This document shows, piece by piece, positions 1-10,900 of a stretch of 64,000 nucleotides of DNA. The translations under genes were made by a program, and so were the position numbers. Source of the DNA: Closterium sp. Naga37s-1 (taxonomy: Eukaryota > Streptophyta > Zygnematophyceae > Desmidiales > Closteriaceae); contig CANJKZ010000519.1 of assembly GCA_947471745.1 (NCBI GenBank), positions 124,001 to 188,000 of the forward strand. The letters run 5' to 3'. The first letter of the stretch is position 1. Each line of letters begins with the position of its first letter. The notes beneath the pieces were generated by a model. That model saw only the letters and a program-made list of their open reading frames with translations, ran no database searches and was not told where the DNA came from.

Positions 1-350
1 TCATTTCCCAGAATCAAAGAACGATCTTCTTTACATGAAGCACACACTTGAGAAAAGCAGCACTGGTCGCAGTCATTTGCAGTAAAACATCGTTGCTGTG
101 TCGGGATCTGATTGGCTGGATCCATCTGTAAACGACTGGATCTGTGGTGTTCTCTTATGCGGGTGTGACAGTAGAGAGGCCAGAGGTGGGAAGTTGATAT
201 CCTGTGCAGGTGCTTGCACGTGAGGGCTAGGTTGGCGATGGTGATTCGATGCTGATGGCTTGTCATACTCGCTATAGACGCAACGATTTCGGGAGTCAGA
301 TCCAGCAACCCGATTAACCGCTCTTTGGTAGCATCCGTATTGTTCCCCAT
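1..350 (-). CDS. F-box-like protein, N-terminal part (runs off the left edge)
   Basis: Reading from an ATG at 350 the frame is open for 116 codons and leaves the window. The first 45 residues contain LTPEIVASIASMTS and IANLALTCKHLHRIS, which fit the pattern of an F-box-like helix pair (Leu-Pro/Thr-Pro-Glu-Ile start, then LxxTCKxLHxI). This is followed by a short basic stretch and a Cys-rich run (CDQCCFSQVCASC). The same N-terminus is found in the gene starting at 3752, so these are tandem paralogues. F-box proteins usually recruit targets to SCF ubiquitin ligases; that role is inferred from family resemblance only, and the target-binding part lies outside the window. Confidence 0.6.
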   Translation of the reverse strand, partial: MGNNTDATKERLIGLLDLTPEIVASIASMTSHQHRITIANLALTCKHLHRISTSHLWPLYCHTRIREHHRSSRLQMDPANQIPTQQRCFTANDCDQCCFSQVCASCKEDRSLILGN

Positions 351-1390
351 TCGTGGACTCTAAGGAGAACCGTTTTAAATGCCGTTTGGAAACCGTTTCA
401 CTCCAAGAATACCACAGAAGCTAGCGAGTTACCGATCTTGGTCGGAAAATAAGGACGGTCTCACCCAAAACCGCATATGGGAAGTAAAAGCCAGATGACA
501 GGAGTAAAACTGGCCGGAATTATCGGACTCCCTCGTCCGTGTGCTAAAAGCATACGCCTTTCAACGCGGAAAAGGAATAAGGCAAAAAAATGGCGAGCGG
601 CAGGTGTTTACAATGATTCTGGCGATAGGTTCAACGCTTCAGGTCGACGTATGATTGCGTAGTCAGGCTGGATCAAGATATCTTTTTTACTTTCGAGATA
701 TATCGCATGATGGTTAATATTTCGGAAAGCATACGAAACGAAGGCTCCCGACCTGCTAGATATATTCTTGAAAGCAACGGGGAATCTAGTGGTAGAACTA
801 CGCTCACTAAAGAGCTGCACACGACAGCTTGAGGACAGAGCGCGACTGCTGATACGTCAGGCATTCTTGCGGGGGGACTCTAGAAAAGTGCACGAGAAGT
901 AGCGACTCGTAGGTGTACAGTACCAAGGAAACTTGAAACAGAATGAGAATCTGTCTGACAGCCAAGAAACCAGAGTCTATCTACATACCTCAATAAACTG
1001 ACTCCGGATGGATTGAAGGGCTTGACACGGCAGGTATGTGAAGCAAAGAATTGACTCGAGAAGAACCATGAGAAACACTCACCGTCCCACAGAAAGTACT
1101 CGCTGTAAGTCCGAACTTGATCAATTGCTAAAATGACCGCTGATGTACTGGTAGCAGTATGTATGTGCTTATTCTAATTCTAATATCACTGTACAAAGCT
1201 TTCCTGGCTGCCTGGACCAGTGCACCGCACCATATGATCAACAAGTGGCATAATTAAAGATGTGACAATACAACCTCGTCGAACAGGTCAGTGGATATTT
1301 ATTGTTTCCAAAAGCTTTCACCATGCCTCGGGGCGGCGGGAAATGGCTAACGGTTCGTGAGCATCTAGTCAAGCCCTGGCATCCTTAATA
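1..1390. repeat. Left copy of a tandem gene duplication
   Basis: The stretch matches about 3430-4800 in the same order: the F-box N-terminus, then the upstream region (for example the shared GAATTGACTCGAGAAGAA near 1050 and 4477, and related sequence near 1150 and 4565). The duplication unit is therefore about 3.4 kb and includes the promoter region. Outside the coding part (351-1390) I see no other gene; short open frames there are not conserved between the two copies. Confidence 0.7.
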
Positions 1391-1475
1391 CTCCACAAAA
1401 GTGCCCCTGCACAAACAAACAGAACAGAAACTAGTGAGTGGTTCGAATGTGAAGGTGCCTTGGTTGAAGCTAGGC

Positions 1476-1835
1476 TCATCGCCTCCCACACTTCCCACAC
1501 CAACCAAATGTCTCTGTAAAGTTTATCCTATACGCAAAATTTGCTGCAGAATTTCTCACATTTGTGCACACAGCAAAGCAGACTGGCTTGAAGCAGTTGC
1601 TTGCAACCTGATCCACTGCATTCCAAACCTGCATGTGCGAATCATCAAGACGAGAAATACTAGTCAGTGAGATGAGCGATGGAGGGCTACACACCACTGC
1701 AAGCTGAATCCATCAAGCACGAAATACCTAAATGAACAATGTAGCGCATAAACGGGAGTGCTACTTACCTTGCAATAGCAGAAAGGACACTGCTCCTTTG
1801 TATCAAGTGGACTTGGGGAGAGGTCGTGATAGAGC
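1476..1835 (-). other. Possible 3' exons of the F-box-like gene
   Basis: On the minus strand a 67-nt block at 1835-1769 is bounded by a good 3' splice site (TTTTGCAG) and a strong 5' splice site (AAG|GTAAGT). Further down, 1697-1476 is open and encodes ISRLDDSHMQVWNAVDQVAS, which resembles the end of a WD40-like blade. The phase from the main exon through these blocks could not be closed, so they may be exons, alternative exons or 3' untranslated sequence. Confidence 0.25.
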
Positions 1836-1862
1836 CTGCAAAATTAGAAAGGCTGCGACAGC

Positions 1863-3752
1863 TTATAGGTGGTTCAGAGCACAATCTTGCATCGTCAGAA
1901 TCTGACAACTGACGAGCGAGGAAGGGAGAAGGAGCAAGCGAGGTCGGTCCATAGAAACAAGGCACCTATGTGTTTGTACCCGGTGAACGTAAAGGCAGAA
2001 ATGTGGGACAGCAAAGGAGGAAGGGGAAGGATAGATAGACAAGCACCTGGTGCGTGTGAAGTCAGAAATGTAGCCACAACAAACGGAAAGACCCCACGAG
2101 TTGACAGGTGGCTTAAGCAGAACAAACGACACTTCTGCCACCTCCTCAGATCCAGAGGAGCAGTGAGCAGGGGGAGGGCCGTCAGTTTGGCTGAGGCAGT
2201 CAGGTGGAGGGTGATAATCAGCTGCTGGAGCACCAGAGGCAGCACAAGCTCTCAACTGGCTTGACCGAAAGAGCTGGTCTGTGCTGAGCTTAACATTATT
2301 CGAGAAGCATTCGTCTAACCGGCCGAACAGGCCCAGAAACCGCCTGTTCAGCATGTAATGTGTCCTCACCCTCTTCATCGCTTCCCGCCCTTCTCCCTGC
2401 AGAAACCATGCGTTGCCAGTGGCGGTGACCTCCTGAGCCACATGCAGCTGACATACAGGTTCCATCTCTCCATTTCCCCTGAGCTTGTCTCTGCATCCAG
2501 CTGCTGCTACTATGACCAATTGTCCTACGGTATCCACATTCCCAAGGTAATGCCTGGGAACTAGGGTTCTCTGGTTGGTGCCCCCACCTGCTGCTGCTAC
2601 ATGTGGTGTTGTGATCCGTCTTGCTGCTTCACACACCCTTGCTCTCCTTCGTGCTTCTCTGACAGCTGCCTCTGCCTCAGCCGCTGCTGCTTCTGCTTCT
2701 GTTTCTGCTTCTTCTGTTGCTACTATTGCTGCTGCTACTGCTGCTACTGCTGTTGCTTCTGTACTTAGCATACAACCCCCAGCTATCCGCAGCCCTCCCT
2801 TGAAAGCTTCACTAGCAGCACAAAAAACACAGAGAACCCTTTTCCTGGCAGCACGGCAAGCACAACGACAGTCATTCCAGGCACAGCGGCAAAGAAACCA
2901 AGGAAATTTGACTCTCAGATACATTGGGATCAAAAGCACAACGATCCCTACCAGTGCAGCCTTGGCCACAGTGAGGTATCTCCACTTTTGAGTCGCCTCA
3001 AAGGCGCACCTGACCCCGGTAACCACACGCTTGCACATGCTTGACAACGTCATGCGGGGTCCCACGTCAGCAGCAGCAACTGTGTCAGCTTCGACTTCGT
3101 CTCGCGTTTCAGCTTCGATTTCATCTCGCGTTTCAGCTTCGATTTCATCTCGCGATTCAGCTTCGATTTCATCTCGCGTTTCAGCTTCGATTTCATCTCG
3201 CGTTTCAGCTTTGATGACATTCTCTGGTGGGACCGCCGGGGCTGGCTGAGCACGTCGGCGTAGTAGGTGCCGTTGCCGTCCTGACGGCCACAGATACAGA
3301 TCCATGATGTCTGGAGAGGCCAGGCTGAAGGGCACCTCGAGAATACCGGGAGAGTAGCTGAGAAGCCGCGGAGAAATTGCCTCGACAGGACCTACCAGTG
3401 CTTCGATTCCCGGGACCAGTGGGCGATCTCTCTTACAGGCAGCACACACTTGAGAAAAACAGCACTTGTCGCTCTTAGTTGCAGTAGAAGATACTTCCTC
3501 TCTCGAGATCTGATTGGTTGGATCAATCTGTAAGCGACTGGACCTGTGGTGTTCTCGTATGCGGATGTGACAGTAGCGAGGCCAGAGGTGGGAAGTTGAT
3601 ATGCGGTGCAGGTGCTTGCAGGTGATGGCTAGGTTGGCAATGGTGACTGGAAGATGATGGCATATCATACTCGTTATAGACGCAAGGATTTCGGGAGTCA
3701 GATCCAGCAACCCGGTAAGCCGCTCTTTAGTAGCAGCCGTGTTGTTCTCCAT
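1863..3752 (-). CDS. F-box-like protein with internal octapeptide repeat and one membrane-like segment
   Basis: The 629-codon open frame starts at an ATG shared with the paralogue at 350. Residues 10-50 carry the F-box-like pattern (LTPEILASITSMI, IANLAITCKHLHRIS). Around residues 180-225 there are five octapeptides of the type AETRDEIE, encoded by a 24-bp minisatellite. A hydrophobic run near residues 260-285 (AALVGIVVLLIPMYL) could be a transmembrane helix, followed by a Cys-rich stretch and an Ala/Glu-rich helix. A membrane segment in an F-box protein is unusual. The last 80 or so residues look like intron sequence read through; the true coding end probably lies before about 2110, with splicing to exons near 1835. 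Function beyond a possible SCF adaptor role is unknown. Confidence 0.5.
   Translation of the reverse strand: MENNTAATKERLTGLLDLTPEILASITSMICHHLPVTIANLAITCKHLHRISTSHLWPRYCHIRIREHHRSSRLQIDPTNQISREEVSSTATKSDKCCFSQVCAACKRDRPLVPGIEALVGPVEAISPRLLSYSPGILEVPFSLASPDIMDLYLWPSGRQRHLLRRRAQPAPAVPPENVIKAETRDEIEAETRDEIEAESRDEIEAETRDEIEAETRDEVEADTVAAADVGPRMTLSSMCKRVVTGVRCAFEATQKWRYLTVAKAALVGIVVLLIPMYLRVKFPWFLCRCAWNDCRCACRAARKRVLCVFCAASEAFKGGLRIAGGCMLSTEATAVAAVAAAIVATEEAETEAEAAAAEAEAAVREARRRARVCEAARRITTPHVAAAGGGTNQRTLVPRHYLGNVDTVGQLVIVAAAGCRDKLRGNGEMEPVCQLHVAQEVTATGNAWFLQGEGREAMKRVRTHYMLNRRFLGLFGRLDECFSNNVKLSTDQLFRSSQLRACAASGAPAADYHPPPDCLSQTDGPPPAHCSSGSEEVAEVSFVLLKPPVNSWGLSVCCGYISDFTRTRCLSIYPSPSSFAVPHFCLYVHRVQTHRCLVSMDRPRLLLLPSSLVSCQILTMQDCALNHL
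3085..3204 (-). repeat. 24-bp coding minisatellite, five units
   Basis: Five consecutive 24-bp units encode AETRDEIE-type octapeptides on the minus strand. A decayed sixth unit follows. The period is a multiple of three, so unit gain or loss keeps the reading frame. Confidence 0.85.
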
Positions 3753-4985
3753 TCATGCACTCTTAGGAAAGCCAGAGAGATGAAGTAGAACTGGGCGGGT
3801 TACCTGATTGTCACACTCCTGTCCGTGTGCTAGAAGCATCATACGCCATTCATCGCGGAAAATGAAGTAGGCAAAAACGGCGAAGGGCTTCCTGATGACT
3901 ATCCTGATTCAGGGATTATTGGCTATAGGTTTTAACGCTTCTGGGCGATGTCACATACGGTATGAATGGGTAGTCAGCCTCGAATCAACATGTAAATCCT
4001 TCCGAGATGTCTGACAATGGTGCCTTTCGAGGGTAATTTGTTTAGGTCTGCCTTTAATAAGTATCTGTCCTTGGCCAAAAATAGGAGATTTGACCATTGC
4101 GACCGAAAGACAACTCGCTGAGAAAGGAATCTCCGGAAATAAGTATTCAGCGGATCGACACAGAACCCAACGACTTGTTGACCTAGCCATTGAGAGTTTG
4201 AGTCGAGAGAATGTGAAAGCAAAGGCTCGTGAAGCTGGATTGACTTCCGAGAGTAATGCGAAATCGAGCGAACATTTAAACTCACTGACATGCAGTACAC
4301 AGCAACTCGTGGACAGAGCATGACTTCTGGTACGTGATGCATGCTTGCAGGTGAAACCTGGAAACTTGCGTGACTAGTAACGACTGGTGAAACTATGACT
4401 ATTGGTTGTGACTAGTAGGACTGCATAGGGACTAGACTTACAAATAGGCTTTGACACAGTAGTATGTGAGGCGAAGAATTGACTCGAGAAGAAGCGCAGG
4501 GAAACACTCGATATAAATGCGAATGCGAATCAAATGCTCAAAGACGCACAGTAACAAGCTTATATGTACGTGCTTACTCTACTTCTATGCAAAACAGACT
4601 TCATTATAAATATACAGAACTATCTTGACAATCTAATATATGGCACAGCATCTTCACTGTATGATCAGCAATTCAGAGGGTGCACGTGTACCTAACATGG
4701 CTCATGTTGAAAGAATGAATGTAAACAATAGTGAGACAGCCCCTATACTATAGAACAGGTACCCTATGGTTCGCAAGAGTTCCCCTCATGCCATTCACTG
4801 CACAACTGCTTTGCTTTGATGGCTGATGGCTTGATGTTGTTCCTAACAGGCGACGGCACGGCCAATTTCACTCTCAGCTTCGAAATCTCTGCCTCCACCT
4901 ACTCAACCCTATGCCGTATGCTGTATCACTGCTGGTTCTTTGAAAGCTCATTTCACAACCCCAAGCTCGCTCGCCCCTTCGCTGC
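3753..4985. repeat. Upstream region of F-box gene (right duplicate) and a decayed terminal-exon copy
   Basis: Positions 3753 to about 4800 are the right-hand copy of the upstream duplication described for 1-1390; no gene is supported here. Positions 4800-4935 are a diverged copy of the last exon of the coiled-coil gene (compare 4983-5095), lying just downstream of the real stop codon. Confidence 0.6.
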
Positions 4986-7900
4986 TCACTGCAACTGCTT
5001 TGCTTTGATAGCCGACGGCTTAATGTTGTTCCCAGCAGGCGACGGCACGGCCCATTTCACTCTCAGCTTTGCAATTTCCGCCTTCACCTCATCCCTCTCC
5101 CTTATTGCTGCCCCTATTTGCTGCTGCGCCTCGGTCAGTGATGCTTGCATGCGCTGCTTTGCTCGCTCCAAAGCTTGAATCCTGGAAAAGGGTGAAGAAA
5201 GTGGAGGTAGAAATGCGGGGCGAAGTGGGGAGAAAAAGGGGAGTTGGGATGGAAGGAGGGTAAGGATAATCTTCACCCGCTGTTTTGATTGCTCCAATGC
5301 TTGAATTCAAGTGTAGGGACGATAACAGACAACACGTGTGGTGGAATAGGCACACTCGAAAATGTACATGCCGCTCTCACTCACTCACTCACTCCCTCCC
5401 TCCCTCCCTCACTAACTGCTGCTGCTCCCACCCAGTACTGCTGCTCTCACCTGTTTCGTGCCTCAAAGACACTGGACGACTCAGATTGCAGCTTGGCTCT
5501 CTTCTCTAGGTGCCTCAACAATCCTCTGCCCTGATGCTCCCACTCAATACTGCTCTCACTCACTCACTCGGTGCTGCGGCTATCACCTGTTTCGAGCCTC
5601 AAAGACACTGGACGACTCAGATTGCAGCTTGGCTCTCAAATCAGCGATCTGGATGGATTGAAATGGAAAGTAGGGATGGAACGGGGTGTGAAGTGGTGGG
5701 ATACGGTGGGGTGAGATGTCACAGGATTGCGGCTCAGCTCTCGAATCAGTGACCTGGATGGAGTGGCATGGGATGGGGTGGGGTGGGGTTGGATGGGATA
5801 GGATGAGGTGAGGTGGGATGGGATGGGATGGTGTGGGCAGGAAAAATATTTGTGGGACACTGTAGAACACAATAAGATGGGCTGGGAAGGATCGGATGGG
5901 GTGCAAAAAGGGTAGGATACAGTGGGGTGCAAAGGGGTGGGATACAGTGGGGTGCAAAAGGGTAGGATACAGTGGGGTGCGATGTCACGGGACCGTATCT
6001 GACCCTTGCCAGCCACCCCACCACTTTATGCCTCTCCACCCTCGTTCCGTTGTCTCCTGTCTTGCTGTCCCTTGCTGCTCCTAAAGCTTCTTCTTCATCT
6101 CCTCTCTTGCGCAAGCATCCAACCACCCCAGCAACCAGCACCAGCACACCCACATAAGCCAGCCCGGCACACAAAACCCCTTGACTGCCAACCTAGGTAA
6201 GGCAACCCACATAAGCCAGCCCACCTGTTTGTCCCGGTCCATTACTCTCTCCAACGCCTCCTGCCTCGCCGCCCCTTGCTGCTCCTCCTCCCCAACACCC
6301 TGCTCCTACAGGCCATAAACACACCTCTCCTTATCCCACCAAGCCCGTAAGCCAGCCCACCTGTTTGTCCCGGTCCATTACTCTCTCCAACGCCTCCTGC
6401 CTCGCCGCCCCTTGCTGCTCCTCAAGCTTCTTCATTTCCTCCCTTGCTCAAGCACCCATCCAACCGCCCCAGCATCCACCACACCACCAAACCCTTGACA
6501 GCCAACCCAGGTAAGCCAGCCCACCTGTTTGTCCCGGTCCATTACTCTCTCCAATGCCTCCTGCCTTGCCGCCCCCTGCTGCTCCTCTAGCTTCTTCATC
6601 TCCTCCTCCCTCACCGCACACACCATGTCCAGCATTCGAATGCGGTCCGCATGGTGCTGTGGATGGGTAGGGAGGGACAGCGGGAGGGAGATGGGAGGAG
6701 TGGGGAGAGGGGAGATGTAGCAACGCAGGGGGTATAGGTGGGTTACTCCTGTCCTCCCTCACCGCACACACCATGTCAAGCTTTCTAATGCGAATTCGCG
6801 TGGTGCTGTGGATGGGAGAATGGGGAGGGGGAGAGAAAGGGGAGTTGGAGAAGGGGGAGAGAGGCAGGATTGTAGAGAGTGGAGTGAGTTGGAGAGGGAA
6901 GACTTTTGAGTCGAATCAGAAGGGGGAGAGAGGCAGGATTGTAGAGAGTGGAGTGAGTGGGGTTGAGAGGGAAGGCGAGAGTGGGGTTGTGGAGAGGGGG
7001 GTATGGCTTCTCTCCTCCTCACCTTCACAGTCGCCTTGGCCTCGTCCAGTTGCGACGACAGCTCAGCAATCTGCCCCGCGCGCACCGCCAGCTCCTGATT
7101 CGCCAGCGCCAGCTCAGCGCGCTTCTCCGCCACGTCGCCCTCTGCCTCTGCCACCCTGGCAGCCGCCCTTGCCACCACGTCATCCCTCTCCCTCTCCACC
7201 TCATCAACCCGCCTCTCAGCCTCTCCAATCCTCTCCCTCAACCCCTCAATCCGCCCCTCCAAAACCCCCTTCACCTCCTCCAACTCCTTCTTACTCCCTT
7301 CTAAACCTGCAACCAGGTCTTGTAACCCCTCAATCTCCTCTCCCTTCTCACATACAACCTTCTCTTTCACAATCAATCTCTCATTCGCTTCAGCCAATCG
7401 CCCCACCATCTCCTCTCGCAGTGCCTCCTTAGCTGTCTGCAAGCTCACCACCAGATCCTGAAGCCCCTGAATAATCTCCTGCTTCTCTCTCAGAGTACTC
7501 TCTTTCTCTCTAAGGCTCTTCTCTGCTGCACCCAATCGACCCTCCAGCTCAGCAGCCCTCTCCTCTTGCTGCTTCCCATACCTTCCCGCACACTCCAACT
7601 CCCCACTTACCCTCTCCAACTCTTCCCTGGTTCCCTCCAGTTCCCTTTCGCTCTTTTCCAGATCGTTCCTTGCGGTTTCCAGGTTGCTTCTTGTGGTTTC
7701 CAGAGCTCTGATCCTGCCCTCTAGCTCACCCCTCACGCCCTCAAGCTCTCCTTCCTTCTTCTCCAACTCTTTTTTCTTCTTCTCTACCTCTCTTCTCACC
7801 GCACTCAACTCCTCACCCACGCATCTCACCTCCCCTCGCAACACCTCTGCTTCTTTCCTTGACACATCAAGATCTCGTTCCCTTTCTTCCAATTCCTGCT

Positions 7901-10900
7901 TCAGCTCCTTCTCCTTCTCCTCTCCTTCCTTCTTCACTTCATCCCGCTCCCTCTCCACTCTCGCCCTCAGCTCCTCCTCTCTCTCCCTCTCCCCTTCCAC
8001 TCTGTTGCACTCCTCCCTCACTCTCTCTACCTCCTCCCTCGTCTGTGCAACCTGCTTTTCTAGCTCTCTCTCTCCCTCCCTCGCTTCCCCCAGCAACTGC
8101 AGTAGCTCCACTTTCTCCCTTTCCTGCCCCTCCACCCGCTCTCTCAACTGCTCTGCATCGGACTCGACCTGACTCAACCGTTCCTCCAACTCCCTCCCCT
8201 TCTCCTCCCCACTCCTCACTCTCTCCTCCGCACTCCCCAGTGCCACTCTCAACCCCTCCAACTCAACCGTAGCTTGCTGCAATTTACTCAATACTCGGTT
8301 CACCTCACGCCTCTCTCGCTCTAACTCACCAGAAACCCTTGCCACTTCCCCCAATGCTCGCTCTTTCTCCTCTGAAACTCTCGCAAACTCCCCCTGAAGC
8401 CTTTCCTCGTCTCTTCTCAACACCACCACCTCATCTTCAAGCCTCTTCCTCTCTACCTCCACCCTTCCCAACTCCTCTCTCACTCTCGCTCTCTCCTCTT
8501 CCCCTGCTGCTATCACACCACACTGCCTCTCCACCTCATCATTCACCAAACCCAGCCCCATCTTCGCCTCCTCTCTCTCCTCCTCAGCCCTTCTCAGCCT
8601 CCCTTCCAAATCCCGCTTCTCTGCTTCTTCTGCTGCAAGCATCTCCCTTACCCTCCCCACTTCCCCTCTCACCGCCCCCACTTCACCTATCAGCTCCTCC
8701 CTTTCCCTCTCTAGTGCCTCCTTCCCCTCTCTAAGCACACCAGCTTCCCTCGTTATAGTCTCCTTCTCTTGCAGAACACTCTCCAGCCTCCCCCTCAGCT
8801 CCTCCCCCTCTCCCCTCAACCGTTCCACCTCTCCTCGTAACCTCTCCACCTCCTCCTGTGCTGCTGCAACCTCCCCTTGCACAACCACTAGCTTCTTTCT
8901 AGCTTCATCCCCCTCTTCCCTCAACCGTTCTCCCTCGCCTCTCCTACGCTCCACCTCTCCTTGTGCTTCCCCAAGCTGCCCTTGAACACTCCTCAACTCT
9001 TTCCTCAGTCCCTCACCCTCTTCCCTCAACCGCTCTCCCTCTTCCCTCAACCGCTCTCCCTCTCCCCCCAACCGTTCCACCTCTTCTCCTAACCGCTCCA
9101 CCTCTCCCCTCAGCCTCTCCGCCTCCTCATGTGCGGCCGCCCGGTCTGCCTGAACAGCAGCCAGGTCCTCTGTTGTGGCCGCCAGGTGCCTCGCAATCCC
9201 GCTCAGGTGCTCATCCTTCGCGCCCACCTGCCTCTCTGTTGCCGCCAGGTGTTTTTCCAGGTCCGCCAGGTGCTCCTTCAGGGCGGCAGATTCCAACCTG
9301 GCGTCACTTAGCGCCTGCTCAGATACACTCAGAGACTCCCTTGTCCTCTCTAAAGCATCCTGCGACTCGTTATAAGCCACCTGCGCTTCGCTTAGAGCTA
9401 TCTGCAGGTCAGCAATCTCCCTCTCTCGCTCCCTGATCTCCGCCGTCAAACCAACTGCCTCCCTCTCGCTCCTCCCCACCTGCTCCTCTAAATCCTCCAC
9501 TGCTCTTTCCCTCTCTGCCACCACTGCTTTCATCTCCCCCACCTTCCTCTCCCTCCCTTCCAATCCACTCTTCAACTCTCTAATCTCCTCTCCCTTGCTC
9601 CTCACATCGGCCTCAAGGCCTTTAACCACCCTCTCCCTCCCTTCCTCTCTGCTCTTCAACTCACTAATCTCCTCTTCTTTCCCTCTCAACCGCGCTGCAA
9701 ACCCTTCAATTGCCCCCTCTTTCTCCTTCAGTTTCCCTTCCAAAACAGCAATCTCTTTCCCCCTCCCTTCCATCCTCTCCCTCATCTCCCCTATCTCCTT
9801 TTCCTTCCCCCCCAACCGCCTCTCCATCTCAACCACGCTCCTCTCTCTCTCCTTCCCTTCTCTCTCCATCCTCCCCAGCTCCCTCTCCTTCTCCCTCATC
9901 CCTTTCTTCAGCTTCCCTATTTCCTGCTGCACCTGAGAAACCACCTGAGCCTTCTGCAGAATCTCCTGGGCTTTTGTTGAAATCTCCTGAGCCCTCTGCT
10001 GCAGGGTCCCCTCTAGGTCCTTCACTCGCCTCTCCTTCTCGCCCACCCTCCCTTCCAACTCACCCTTTTGTGACTCTAACAAAACTACTTTCTTCTGCAA
10101 CTCACTCGTTTGTGACTCTAACGAAAGTACTTTCTGCCGCATCTCACCCGTTTGTGACTGTAACAAAAGCACCTGCCGTTCCATCTCTCCTTTTTGCGAC
10201 TCCAACAAACGCACCTCCTTCTCAGCCCCAGCAGCCCTCGTTTCAATCACACCCTTGGCTTCCTCAATCTCTTGCTTCTCCCTTTCAATAGAAGCACACT
10301 TCCTCTCAACCTCTTCTTTCTCTGCAGTCACAATCGCCAGCCTCTGTTCAACCGCCCATTTCCCTTCAATCACCCTATCCCTCTCCCTCTCTCCCTCCCC
10401 CCGATCTCTCACTACCTCGTCCAACCTCCTCTCCAACTCCCCCTTACTCTTCATCATTTCTTCTACCCGCTTTCCAATCTCCTCCCTCTCTCTCCTAACC
10501 TCCTCTATCCACCTCTCCTTCTTCCCTTTCTCTCTCTCAAGCCCCCTCACTCTCTCCTCCAACCTCCCTTTCTCACTCACCACTCCATCCCTCTCCCTCT
10601 CCACCTCACCAACCACCTCCCTCCACCTCCTCCCCTCCTCCTCCAATTCCTTCTCCCTCACTTGCAACTCCCTCACTCTCTCCTCCACCTGTCTCAACCG
10701 CTCCTCACTCTCCTTCGCCCTCCTTTCTGCTTCCTCCTTTCCTTCTTCAGCCCTCTTTGCCCGCCCTATAGCCTCCTCTCCCTCTGTAATAACTCTGTCT
10801 ATCTCTTTCACTACTCGATCCCTTTCCTCTATAGCTCTCTCCTTTTCCTCTTTAAGCCTATCCCTTTCCTCCACTGCTTCCTTCCTCTCTGCTTCAACTC

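Noticed and set aside
4090-4323. Plus-strand 77-codon open frame
   Set aside because: The duplicated counterpart near 650-850 does not keep the frame open, so it is not conserved coding sequence.
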